From assembly GCA_038521825.1 (NCBI GenBank), contig JBCBKL010000032.1, positions 1-34,670 of the forward strand: DNA of 34,670 bases, in the 5' to 3' direction. Numbering within the stretch: position 1 is the stretch's first letter; every line of letters begins with the position of its first letter. The stretch comes from JBCBKL01 sp038521825 (GTDB taxonomy: Bacteria; Pseudomonadota; Alphaproteobacteria; Rhodobacterales; Rhodobacteraceae). The position numbers and the translations under genes were made by a program. The notes under the pieces are model-generated. The model saw nothing but the letters and a program-made list of their open reading frames with translations, did no database searches and was not told the origin of the DNA. Positions 17,299-25,110 of this stretch are shown in pieces.

Positions 17299-17328
17299 TT
17301 GTTTGGGTTGTTACAAAAGTGTCATAAT
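17299..17328 (+). promoter_or_regulatory. Candidate sigma-70-type promoter for the SCO1 operon
   Basis: TTGTTT (17299-17304), an 18-bp spacer and CATAAT (17323-17328) make a fair housekeeping promoter about 40 bp before the operon's first ATG. The weak -35 fits dependence on an activator at the adjoining direct repeats. Confidence 0.4.
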
Positions 17329-17369
17329 TCGAGGTGCCAATGGTTAGAATTAAATAAGCGGGAGGTTCT

Positions 17370-17828
17370 ATGCGCTTAATATTTCAGCTCGCGGCGGCGG
17401 CGGCCCTGACGGTCGCCCCACTCGCGATCCACGCTGCCGAGGGCACGCGCATTCAGGTCAAGGGCGAGATCATCGACACCTGGTGCTATTTCTCGGGTGT
17501 CATGGGCAGCCCCGATGCAGTCGTCGGTTCGGCCCACCACACTTGCGCTCTTTGGTGCAGCGCCGGGGGCATCCCGGTGGGACTGCTGGCCGAAGATGGC
17601 ACCGTCTATATGGTGATGAAGATCGAAGAGGACGACCAACTCGCCGGGGGCGGCACGGCGCTGCGTCTGGCCGCCCACACGATTGAAGCGGATGGTATGC
17701 ATTACGAGCGGGACGGGCTGAATTACCTCGTGGTGAGCTCGGTCGTATCAGATCTGGATATCCAGAACCTGAACCACAACGACTATGGCAACGTGCCCCC
17801 CTTCTCGATCCCGGATCCGAACAAATGA
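17370..17828 (+). CDS. Exported Cys-rich protein with C-x3-C, SCO1-associated
   Basis: Not a family I can name. The 152-aa protein has a clear signal peptide (MRLIFQLAAAAALTVAPLAI then HAAEG) and a compact domain with IIDTWCYFSG, Cys39, a His pair (56-57), then CALWC (Cys59-x3-Cys63) and GGIPVGLLAEDGTVYMVMK. The C-terminus is NxD-rich (NLNHNDYGNVPPF). The next gene encodes a relative with the same order of motifs. The C-x3-C spacing equals that of the SCO1 copper site encoded two genes on, so copper binding or thiol relay in the periplasm is a reasonable inference. GGGAGG precedes the ATG. Its stop overlaps the next start by 4 bp. Confidence 0.75.
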   Translation: MRLIFQLAAAAALTVAPLAIHAAEGTRIQVKGEIIDTWCYFSGVMGSPDAVVGSAHHTCALWCSAGGIPVGLLAEDGTVYMVMKIEEDDQLAGGGTALRLAAHTIEADGMHYERDGLNYLVVSSVVSDLDIQNLNHNDYGNVPPFSIPDPNK

Positions 17829-18385
17829 AGCGTCTGATTGCAATTCTGGCCCTGGCGGCCAGCCCGCTCGCCGCGCAGGATTTCTCGGAAGAATCCGAAG
17901 CGCGTTCTTGGAACCTTTATGCCGAGAAACCCGCCCGGTTCGAGGCGCAGGTCGTTGACCTGCTTTGCACCCTCACGGGCGATTGCCCCGCTGATTGCGG
18001 TGCGGGCAAGCGGCAACTGGGGCTGTTGCGATCTGCCGATGATGCGCTGGTTCTGGTGATGAAAAATAGCCAGCCCGCGTTTACCGGCGCCGCGGTCGAG
18101 CTTGCCCCCTTCTGTGGCCAGACGGTCGAGGTTGACGGGCTGATGATCGACGATCCTGATCTTGGGGCCACCAACATTTACCTCGTTCAGCGGATCAAGG
18201 CCGAAGGCGCCGACTGGATCAAGGCCAACCAGTGGACCAAGAACTGGGCCAAGGAGTATCCCGACGCCAAGGGAAAAGGGCCGTGGTTTCGCCGTGATCC
18301 GCGCATCAAGGGCATCATCGAAACCGAAGGGTACCTGGGTCTCGGCCTCGAAGAAGATCAGAAATACATCGAGGAAAACTTCTGA
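17825..18385 (+). CDS. Exported protein, paralogue of the preceding one, with C-x3-C
   Basis: A 186-aa protein with signal peptide MKRLIAILALAASPLAAQDF. Its domain mirrors the preceding protein: VVDLLCTLTG (Cys48), then CPADC (Cys54-x3-Cys58), then GLLRSADDALVLVMK, then a VEVDG turn and a strand ending YLVQRI. The loop between first and second Cys is shortened by about 14 residues compared with the neighbour. A fourth Cys (97) lies in APFCGQTV. The last 60 residues are unique and rich in Lys, Trp and acidic residues. It is sandwiched with 4-bp and 1-bp overlaps between the relative and SCO1. Role unknown; a periplasmic metal or redox partner of SCO1 is inferred. Confidence 0.75.
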   Translation: MKRLIAILALAASPLAAQDFSEESEARSWNLYAEKPARFEAQVVDLLCTLTGDCPADCGAGKRQLGLLRSADDALVLVMKNSQPAFTGAAVELAPFCGQTVEVDGLMIDDPDLGATNIYLVQRIKAEGADWIKANQWTKNWAKEYPDAKGKGPWFRRDPRIKGIIETEGYLGLGLEEDQKYIEENF

Positions 18386-18939
18386 TGCTCCGCTCCCTGG
18401 CGGCCGGGCTGCTGCTCGCTTCCTCGATGGCTTCGGCCGAAACACCGTTTCCGATCGCCATCGGCGGCCCGTATGAACTGGTTGACCAATACGGTCGTGA
18501 GCGCACCCAGGTCGATCACGAAGGCCGCGCACAACTGGTCTTTTTCGGCTATGCCCGCTGCCCGTCGATCTGCACGACCGCCCTGCCCCTGATGGCCGAC
18601 ATGACAGACACGCTGGAGGCCGAGGGGCTTGCCGTGCAGCCAGTGCTGATCACCGTCGCGCCGGAACAGGATACGGCGGAAGTCATGCAGGAGGAGCTAT
18701 CCCATCTGCATGATGACTTCCTCGGCCTGAGCGGAGACGAAGCGGCCCTGCAGACAGCCTATGATGGTTTTGCCATTGCCTTTGAGCCGATCTTTGAAGA
18801 TCCGGAATATGGTTGGATCTATGCCCATTCCAGCTTTATCCATCTGCTTGATGCAGATGGCACCGTGCTGGCCGTGATCCCACCCATTCTCGGGCAGGAT
18901 CGCGCGCTTGAAATCGCGAGGAAACATCTCGCTGGCTAG
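18385..18939 (+). CDS. SCO1/SenC-family copper chaperone / thiol-disulphide protein
   Basis: A 184-residue thioredoxin-fold exported protein. It has a signal peptide (LAAGLLLASSMASAE), then the SCO1 signature GYARCPSICTTALPLM with Cys59 and Cys63, and the third copper ligand His148 in YAHSSFIHLLD. Family members deliver copper to the CuA site of cytochrome c oxidase or to other cuproenzymes, or reduce their thiols. No oxidase genes are nearby; instead it ends an operon with two related C-x3-C proteins, suggesting a dedicated partner set. Unlike many SCO1 proteins it appears fully secreted rather than anchored. It is convergent with the RTX gene 3 bp away. Confidence 0.9.
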   Translation: MLRSLAAGLLLASSMASAETPFPIAIGGPYELVDQYGRERTQVDHEGRAQLVFFGYARCPSICTTALPLMADMTDTLEAEGLAVQPVLITVAPEQDTAEVMQEELSHLHDDFLGLSGDEAALQTAYDGFAIAFEPIFEDPEYGWIYAHSSFIHLLDADGTVLAVIPPILGQDRALEIARKHLAG

Positions 18940-18942
18940 GCG

Positions 18943-19785
18943 TCAGCCAAAGATAAAGTCACTCTGCTTCAACATGTCCTCGGCAAGCGTTTCGATCCCC
19001 CAGTCGGGATCGTTATCGTTCCAGTTGGGTTCGAAACGGATGCTGAAATCGATATCGCCGTCGTTGTCGGTATGTCCATGCAGGAAGAAATGGTAGATCC
19101 ACCAGGTCTGCTCGCCCTCTCCGATTGGGCTTTGATACCATTCGTCCTCGATCCACATCGTGCCCGCTGTGCCCGCCTCATCTTCTTCGACTAGATCAAA
19201 ATCAGTGATCGCCGGATTGAAGTCGTTGGCAGGAAACGCAAGGTGGATCTTATCCTCACCCGTACGAAAGCCATAGATCGTATCGTAGGCGTCCGATGAC
19301 GTTTCCTTGGCCAGTGTGAACTGAAAGATGTCACGGACATTGACGTATTCGGCGCCATAAAGATCGTCAGAATCGGCCCCGCCATTCAGGATGTTTTCAT
19401 ATCCGTCACCACCGGCATAGATGACATCGTCACCGGGCCCGCCTGACAGCCTGTCATTGCCGTCACCACCATGGATCGTGTCGTTACCCCGTCGGCCAAA
19501 GACGGTGTCGTCGCCGCCGTGTGCATAAACCGTATCGTCGCCATCCTTGGCATCTATGACATCGCGGCGTTCGGTGCCTTCGATGACATCGCCTTCTCGC
19601 GTGCCGCAAATCGGGTTGCCTGACGGATCGGCAAAGGCCGGGTCATCAGGCAAAGGTGGCACGTGACCGCGGTGGCCGCCATGGGTTTCGTCTTCACCGC
19701 CGTCACGCAGCACGAAGGCATCTGCATTGGTTTCTGACGAAAAAGGATCACGCCAGTCCGGCACGAATGGATTGTTCAAAGTCAT
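18943..19785 (-). CDS. RTX (haemolysin-type calcium-binding repeat) secreted protein
   Basis: A 280-aa acidic protein without a signal peptide. Residues about 60-150 hold five to six glycine/aspartate nonapeptides of the GGxGxDxUx type (GGDDTVFGR, GNDTIHGGD, GNDRLSGGP, GDDVIYAGG), which bind calcium in a parallel beta-roll. A later block (YDTIYGFRTGEDKIHL) resembles the post-repeat region of type I secreted proteins. Export by a type I system is expected, but none is encoded here. The N-terminus is also Asp/His-rich. The start follows AAGGAGAAG, and a TATAGT at the complement of about 19814-19819 could be a -10. Enzymatic function, if any, is not visible. Confidence 0.85.
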   Translation of the reverse strand: MTLNNPFVPDWRDPFSSETNADAFVLRDGGEDETHGGHRGHVPPLPDDPAFADPSGNPICGTREGDVIEGTERRDVIDAKDGDDTVYAHGGDDTVFGRRGNDTIHGGDGNDRLSGGPGDDVIYAGGDGYENILNGGADSDDLYGAEYVNVRDIFQFTLAKETSSDAYDTIYGFRTGEDKIHLAFPANDFNPAITDFDLVEEDEAGTAGTMWIEDEWYQSPIGEGEQTWWIYHFFLHGHTDNDGDIDFSIRFEPNWNDNDPDWGIETLAEDMLKQSDFIFG

Positions 19786-20368
19786 AAAATCTTCTCCTTA
19801 AATCAATACCCTCACTATAGCACATCTCGCTTTTGACCGGCTTGACGGGACGGGTATGCCGCCAAGATCGGCCATCACCCGCCGAAGCCGGATGTGTGTC
19901 CGATGATTCTTTTCAGCCCATCGAAAGCCGGCACGTCAGGGCCTCGAAAGTCGGCCAGAGGCGCTTCCTATTGCACAATTCTGCAGCAGAGGATAACCAT
20001 TGCGGGAATTGCGGAACCTATATCCGCAAAGCGCCGGTTTTGCGCCCAAATCCACCACAATTCGGCCATGAGGTGATCTTAGCCAACCAGTCGCGGTTAA
20101 CTCATGGGATTGGCTACTAATGATCGTTTATTCTCACCGGTTTCGAACGGTACTCCAGCAGGTTGTACTGGATCTCGATCTCGCGCTCACGCTCACAGAT
20201 GCGGAGTCACCGGTTTCGCTCCAAGACAATGAAGCAATGCTTTCAGAGCTTGCGACCTCAATGAACATCCAAATCAGAAAGCACGTCGGAGACAACTCGA
20301 CAAGCTACACCTTTCGCAAGGCGTCCTGAGTAATTCAGGAGCAATAGGGTTTAAAACGAGAACCGATT
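19786..20368. other. Largely non-coding stretch with no recognised gene
   Basis: Between the RTX start and the next convincing gene lie 583 bases. The left end holds the RTX promoter region. Three-frame readings at 19833-20120 show no family features and no ribosome site. A doubtful 69-aa ORF lies at 20120-20329. TCCTGA/TCAGGA at 20324-20340 forms a 6-bp hairpin just past it. AGCCAA and TTGGCT near 20090-20116 form another weak inverted repeat. No RNA gene or mobile-element end was recognised. Confidence 0.5.
20120..20329 (+). CDS. Doubtful small ORF, 69 aa
   Basis: Predicted soluble peptide beginning MIVYSHRFRTVLQQVVLDL with no known motif. There is no Shine-Dalgarno sequence before the ATG. 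Codon use is moderately plausible, and a 6-bp hairpin overlaps the stop. It could be a real small protein, a remnant, or chance. Confidence 0.22.
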   Translation: MIVYSHRFRTVLQQVVLDLDLALTLTDAESPVSLQDNEAMLSELATSMNIQIRKHVGDNSTSYTFRKAS

Positions 20369-21115
20369 ATGGCGGTCAAAAAGAACAACAAAGAGATCGG
20401 ACGCAGTAATCGTGCTGGCATCTCGCTAGCCCGCGCCCAAAGGCTTTCAGAAAGCGCGCAAAGTCGTTCCGGCTCGGGTGTTACATTGCGGCTGGTGGCG
20501 ACGCTTCTTTTGTGTGGCGCCGCAGTCATGGTATACCTTGTCGCGGCTGATACGCCTGAGGGTGACGTCGTTGCAACGAATACCGGCGCCGACTTAACGG
20601 TCGAAAGCACAGCGGAAACTGACTCCTCCGAACCGGATGAAACATCGGCAATTGAAGTGGCCGAACAGACCACCGCGCAATCGATCGACGAAGACCCCAT
20701 TACAGAGGCGCTTGCACCTGCAACCGACGTGGTCGCTGCGGTCGAAAGGCAGACATCCCCGATCCGGTACCAGTCGGCCTGTATTGCGGCAATCGAGGCG
20801 CAACTCGATGTTTTGGCAGCGAAATCTGAGGGCGCAGAGGCGTCCACATGGATCGACAAGGAAGCAGAGATCGGAACGCTCATGCAATATGTACTCGACT
20901 GTCCCGATGCGGGGATCGAGATCAACGGCAATGTCGAACTGGTCGCCAAGGGCATCGCAGATCTGTTCATTCGCTGGGACAGGTTCGGTCGCAGCCTAAA
21001 GCTGAACACCGTGCCTCCTACCCCCTGGGAAGCAGAAGATATCATCATCAACGACACCCGTTACGTGCTGAACGCTCCGGCTGGCACCCAATGGATCCAA
21101 TTCCTCATACGGTAA
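20369..21115 (+). CDS. Single-pass membrane protein of unknown function
   Basis: A 248-aa protein not recognised. The basic N-terminus (MAVKKNNKEIGRSNRAG) is followed at about residues 39-60 by one membrane helix (LRLVATLLLCGAAVMVYLVA). A low-complexity acidic Thr/Glu/Ala linker follows (about 64-125), then a folded C-terminal domain with two Cys (ACIAAIEAQ and VLDCPDAG) that could form a disulphide, and a closing WIQFLIR. Topology should be N-in with the domain in the periplasm. It is 18 bp before another one-helix protein, so the two probably form an operon. Confidence 0.65.
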   Translation: MAVKKNNKEIGRSNRAGISLARAQRLSESAQSRSGSGVTLRLVATLLLCGAAVMVYLVAADTPEGDVVATNTGADLTVESTAETDSSEPDETSAIEVAEQTTAQSIDEDPITEALAPATDVVAAVERQTSPIRYQSACIAAIEAQLDVLAAKSEGAEASTWIDKEAEIGTLMQYVLDCPDAGIEINGNVELVAKGIADLFIRWDRFGRSLKLNTVPPTPWEAEDIIINDTRYVLNAPAGTQWIQFLIR

Positions 21116-21133
21116 CAAGGACAGAGGCCCGTC

Positions 21134-21499
21134 ATGACAACGAACTTTCTGCCAGACCTCGTCGCCTTTTTCGCCGGTATTGAATTACCGGTGCCTGATG
21201 CGGTCATCATTCTTCTCGCACTCGCCCTGATCTCGCTGGTCAGTATCTCGGGTGCCCGCGCCAAGAAAACAGCCATGGACGAAGTCGCAAAAGCCTATCA
21301 GGCGGAACTCGTCCGCGCCAATCGCAATTCACAGCACGCATCCGCAGATCTTGCACGAGCGCGCGCGGAACTGGAGCGGCAAAGGCAAAGAAATCGCCGC
21401 GCTACCACCGCACCAGCCCCACGCCGATCAATGCAATCTGCGCCAGCGGAAAGAACCGAAAAGGTCGAGAACGGCCAGAAATACGATGTCGGTACATAA
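21134..21499 (+). CDS. Small membrane-anchored coiled-coil protein, unknown
   Basis: 121 aa, preceded by an AAGGACAGAGG ribosome site. One hydrophobic segment (about residues 23-43, AVIILLALALISLVSIS) anchors a strongly charged helix of about 50 residues (AMDEVAKAYQAELVRANRNS then ARARAELERQRQRNRR) likely to form a coiled coil, and a disordered Pro/Ala tail. No family recognised. The spacing suggests co-expression with the upstream one-helix protein; a structural or scaffolding role is only a guess. Confidence 0.6.
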   Translation: MTTNFLPDLVAFFAGIELPVPDAVIILLALALISLVSISGARAKKTAMDEVAKAYQAELVRANRNSQHASADLARARAELERQRQRNRRATTAPAPRRSMQSAPAERTEKVENGQKYDVGT

Positions 21500-21516
21500 C
21501 TGCGAAATCTAACCCA

Positions 21517-21554
21517 TTTCTTGCCCTCTAAAAATCCCGAGTGAGGGCAAGAAA
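21517..21554. terminator. Perfect 12-bp hairpin, probable transcription end
   Basis: TTTCTTGCCCTC (21517-21528) and GAGGGCAAGAAA (21543-21554) pair perfectly around a 14-base loop. It sits 17 bases after the coiled-coil gene and 34 bases before the BLUF start. There is no following T-run, so it may end transcription with help, or act as a 5' structure of the BLUF mRNA. Confidence 0.5.
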
Positions 21555-21588
21555 GAATTCAAAGCCACCTCGCAAATAGGACAGAAAA

Positions 21589-22002
21589 ATGAACCTTACC
21601 CGTCTTGTTTACTACAGCCAGCGCAATCCTTCGATCAGCATGAACATGCCTGAGCTGATGAAATCATGCCAACGCAACAACAGCGCGATGAATGTCACCG
21701 GCATCCTTCATTACAACGGATCGGACTTCCTCCAGGTCCTCGAAGGGGGCCGCGCAGAGGTCAGCGCCATCTACCACCGGATCGCCGCCGACCCGCGTCA
21801 TATCAACATCATCCTGATCAACTGTTCGGACGTCCGCGAGCGGCTGTTCCCGACCTGGTCGATGGGCCTGCACGAAGGCAAGGAACTCGATACAAAGAAC
21901 ATCTTCCTGCGCTACTTCGCCAGCAACAACGTCAACCCAGAGGCCGTCAGCGCCGAGAGCCTGCTCGACGTTCTTCAGGATTTGTCGGCAGAGCTCGCCT
22001 GA
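21589..22002 (+). CDS. Stand-alone BLUF-domain blue-light sensor
   Basis: A 137-aa FAD-binding photoreceptor of the short PixD type, with no output domain. The photochemical residues are all present: Tyr8 in LVYYS, Asn31 in CQRNNSAMNVTGIL, Gln49 in FLQVLEGG and Trp90/Met92 in FPTWSMG. Such proteins sense blue light by a hydrogen-bond switch around the flavin and signal through protein contacts. The next gene, 114 bp downstream on the same strand, is dddP, and no convincing terminator separates them. Identification is firm; the partner is unknown. Confidence 0.94.
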   Translation: MNLTRLVYYSQRNPSISMNMPELMKSCQRNNSAMNVTGILHYNGSDFLQVLEGGRAEVSAIYHRIAADPRHINIILINCSDVRERLFPTWSMGLHEGKELDTKNIFLRYFASNNVNPEAVSAESLLDVLQDLSAELA

Positions 22003-22116
22003 TCGCCCGCTTTCAACGCGCGCGCGAACAGCAAGAAAACGACATCCGGCAAGGTCGCATTCCGGGTAGTCGACTATGATCATGCGGGGCCAACCTCAAA
22101 CCAAGGGAGGCACCGC

Positions 22117-23454
22117 ATGAATACCCACTACCGCGACACCCGCAAGATCGATCCCACGCGGGGTCCCACCCTGCCCGACGGCACGCCAAACATCGGCGAC
22201 CGGATCGAGATCGGACCAACCGCCCTCGCACTTCACGAATGGGCTGCGGCCGGACTTGAACTGCCCAACCTCGCGGCCATGCGTCAATACCGCCTCGATC
22301 GGCTGATAGGCGCGCTTGCCCGGCGGGACTACGGCGGCATCCTGATGTTCGACCCGCTCAACATCCGCTACGCCACCGACACCACCAACATGCAGCTTTG
22401 GAACGCACATAACCCGTTCCGCGCCTGCCTCGTGACACCGGACGGGCACATGGTGCTGTGGGACTACAAGAATTCGCCCTTCCTCGCCGAATTCAACCCG
22501 CTCGTCCGCGAAGTCAGGTCCGGTGCCAGCATGTTCTACTTCGTCACCGGCGACAATTCCGATGTGGCAGCCCGCGCCTTTGCCGCTGATGTCGCGGATG
22601 TCCTACGCGAACATGCACCGGGCAATACCCGGCTTGCCGTCGACAAGATCCTGCTGCACGGCGCCCGGGCATTCGAGGCCCTTGGTTTCGAGATCATGGA
22701 GGGCGAAGAGCTCACCGAACACGCCCGCGCAGTCAAGGGCCCGGACGAAATCAAGGCGATGCGCTGCGCCATCCATGCCTGCGAAGCGTCGATGTATGCG
22801 ATGGAGGATTATGCCCGCGAAAACGCCGGCGACGGTCGAACGACCGAGGATGACATATGGGCCGTGCTGCACGCCGAAAACATCAAGCGCGGTGGCGAAT
22901 GGATCGAGACGCGGCTCCTCACATCAGGCCCGCGCACCAATCCGTGGTTTCAGGAATGCGGCCCCCGGATATGCCAGCAGAACGAAATTATCGCCTTCGA
23001 CACTGATCTCATCGGCCCCTACGGTATATGCACCGATATCTCACGGACATGGTGGATCGGCCCGGATGCCCCCCGCCCCGATATGATCGAGGCGATGCAG
23101 GTTGGGCACGACCACATCATGACGAATATGGAGATGTTGAAACCAGGTGTCTGCATCGAGGATCTTAGCCGCAACACCCATGTCTTGCCCGAAAAATATC
23201 AGGCGCAGAAATACTCCTGCATCATGCACGGTGTCGGGCTTTGCGATGAATGGCCCCACGTGGCCTATCCCGACCACCTGCTCGAAGGGGCGTTCGACCA
23301 TGTGCTCCAGCCTGGCATGACAGTGTGCGTCGAGGCGTTGATCGGTGAGACGGGCGGGGATTTCTGCATCAAGCTCGAAGAGCAGGTGCTGGTAACCGAG
23401 GACGGGCACGAGAACCTGACGCGTTATCCGTTCGATCCTGCGCTGTTGATCTGA
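22117..23454 (+). CDS. dddP: DMSP lyase DddP (M24 peptidase-fold metalloenzyme)
   Basis: Cleaves dimethylsulphoniopropionate to dimethyl sulphide and acrylate. The 445-aa protein matches Roseobacter DddP closely over its length (RDYGGILMFDPLNIRYATDT, NAHNPFRACLV, WDYKNSPFL, NIKRGGEWIETRLL). Metal ligands known from DddP structures fall at the same numbers: Asp295, Asp297 and Asp307 (AFDTDL, CTDISRTWW), His371 (MHGVGL), Glu406 (CVEAL) and Glu421 (IKLEEQ). The catalytic Asp377 is present in GLCDEWP. These separate it from true prolidases. A strong AAGGGAGG precedes the ATG. It stands alone apart from the BLUF gene upstream. Confidence 0.95.
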   Translation: MNTHYRDTRKIDPTRGPTLPDGTPNIGDRIEIGPTALALHEWAAAGLELPNLAAMRQYRLDRLIGALARRDYGGILMFDPLNIRYATDTTNMQLWNAHNPFRACLVTPDGHMVLWDYKNSPFLAEFNPLVREVRSGASMFYFVTGDNSDVAARAFAADVADVLREHAPGNTRLAVDKILLHGARAFEALGFEIMEGEELTEHARAVKGPDEIKAMRCAIHACEASMYAMEDYARENAGDGRTTEDDIWAVLHAENIKRGGEWIETRLLTSGPRTNPWFQECGPRICQQNEIIAFDTDLIGPYGICTDISRTWWIGPDAPRPDMIEAMQVGHDHIMTNMEMLKPGVCIEDLSRNTHVLPEKYQAQKYSCIMHGVGLCDEWPHVAYPDHLLEGAFDHVLQPGMTVCVEALIGETGGDFCIKLEEQVLVTEDGHENLTRYPFDPALLI

Positions 23455-23667
23455 ACGCAACCGCCCATCCCTGACGCTTTATGTACCGACCCCTTTTGGG
23501 GCTGGACTGGCCGTTCCGCCAAACAGCAGCGCGAAACACCACGCCTTGCTTCCGGTTTCACTATGGGTGGACAGGCTGACCCTTCTGGCCTGATATAGAA
23601 TTCCCCGTCAAGCGCGACCCTTTAGCCGACGCTTGAAAGCAAGGGCAATGCGAGGAGAACCACGGAT

Positions 23668-24990
23668 TTGGAAGCAACCAACCCTGATCTGATCACCCAG
23701 TTCTCTTTGATCTGGGATCAGATCGTCACCCAAGCAAGGCTGCTCCTTCTGCCCTCCAGACTTTACCAGGTCGGCATCCTCATCCTTTGCCTTCTGCTTT
23801 CATGGGCGATCAGCAACGGGCTTGGCAGTCGGTTCCACGACTGGATGCGCGGGCTTGAAGGGCGGCCCAAATGGCAGCTGCGCCTTTTGCTCATGCTCCA
23901 TAAGCGGTTGTTCTTGGTCGTTTTTGCCTTCGTGGTGTGGACAGCGGCCCGGATCATGGCCGAGATCACGCCCTTCCCATCCCGACGTTTCCTGCTGGAA
24001 CTGGCCGGAACGATCTCGATTGCGTACCTGCTCGTGGGCTTTGTGGTGCGGCTGGTACGCAACCTGTTCTTCCGTCGGGTGATCAGCTGGACGCTGTGGA
24101 TCGGAATAACGCTCTATTATCTTGGTCTGCTTGATGAGGCGGCCGAGTTCCTAGACAGCCTCGGGATCGAGCTTGGTGACTTCAACCTTTCGGTCCTCGC
24201 GGCGCTCAAGGCGATTGCAGCCATCGCCGTTCTGATGACGCTGGCCCGTCTGTTCACACAAGCCGTCTCGACGAGCATCAGGCAGAACAACGAAATCTCG
24301 CCCTCGATGCAGGTGCTTGCCATCAAGGCACTGCAGGTTATCGCGTTTGCAGCCGCCTTTTTCATCGGCCTAAAGCTGGTGGGCATCGACCTAACAGGCC
24401 TCGCAGTACTCTCCGGTGCAATCGGCGTCGGCCTTGGTTTTGGTCTGCAAAAGGTGGTCTCGAACTTGGTGTCGGGCGTGATCATCCTCTTGGACAAATC
24501 GATCAAGCCGGGCGATGTCATCTCGATTGGCGATACGTTCGGGTGGATCAACGCACTTGGGGCAAGGTACGTCTCGATCACCACGCGGGACGGGCGGGAA
24601 TACCTGATTCCAAATGAGGATCTGATCACCGGGCAGGTCGTAAACTGGTCCCACTCGAACGATTTTGTCCGGCTCGATATTCATTTCGGAACTGCCTACC
24701 ACGACGATCCGCATCAGGTCAGACAATTGGCGATCGACGCGGCGATGTCGGTTGACCGGGTTTTGGTGTCGCGTCCGCCAGTCTGCCACATTACCGGTTT
24801 TGGCGACAGCTCAGTCGATTACATCCTGAGGTTCTGGATCACCGATCCAACAGGCGGCCTCACGAACATCCGCGGTAACGTCTTCCTCGCGCTCTGGGAC
24901 AAGTTCCATGAGGCTGGAATATCCATACCGTTCCCGCAGCGTGAGGTCCGGATGCTGCCAGATGATCAGGCGGCACCATCGGCGCCGTGA
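23668..24990 (+). CDS. MscS-family mechanosensitive ion channel
   Basis: A 440-residue membrane channel that releases solutes on hypo-osmotic shock. Several hydrophobic helices precede the pore helix, LSGAIGVGLGFGLQKVVSNL, with its Gly/Ala-spaced packing face. The beta domain follows (IILLDKSIKPGDVI, GWINALGARYVSITTRDGRE, IPNEDLITGQVVNWSH). It is longer than E. coli MscS (286 aa), having extra N-terminal membrane segments. The frame opens with TTG at 23668, with GAGGAG ten bases upstream; no ATG gives a better start. The 213-bp gap before it holds no gene and only a short CCCC-TTTT-GGGG stem near 23490. Confidence 0.92.
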   Translation: MEATNPDLITQFSLIWDQIVTQARLLLLPSRLYQVGILILCLLLSWAISNGLGSRFHDWMRGLEGRPKWQLRLLLMLHKRLFLVVFAFVVWTAARIMAEITPFPSRRFLLELAGTISIAYLLVGFVVRLVRNLFFRRVISWTLWIGITLYYLGLLDEAAEFLDSLGIELGDFNLSVLAALKAIAAIAVLMTLARLFTQAVSTSIRQNNEISPSMQVLAIKALQVIAFAAAFFIGLKLVGIDLTGLAVLSGAIGVGLGFGLQKVVSNLVSGVIILLDKSIKPGDVISIGDTFGWINALGARYVSITTRDGREYLIPNEDLITGQVVNWSHSNDFVRLDIHFGTAYHDDPHQVRQLAIDAAMSVDRVLVSRPPVCHITGFGDSSVDYILRFWITDPTGGLTNIRGNVFLALWDKFHEAGISIPFPQREVRMLPDDQAAPSAP

Positions 24991-25110
24991 CCCACAACAG
25001 GCCGAAACAGCCACCCCACGCAGGGCCAACACCTTGCCGTGAGGGTGCTGTAACAAGGGTTCCCAGCTCTCATCCGCATCCCCATTCTCCGCCCGACCAA
25101 GGAGACTGAG

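Noticed and set aside
19833..20120. 95-aa plus-strand ORF in the RTX-downstream gap
   Set aside because: No ribosome site, no motif and erratic composition; treated as non-coding.
23480..23500. CCCC-TTTT-GGGG as a dddP terminator
   Set aside because: Only a 4-bp stem with no T-run after it; too weak to list as a terminator.
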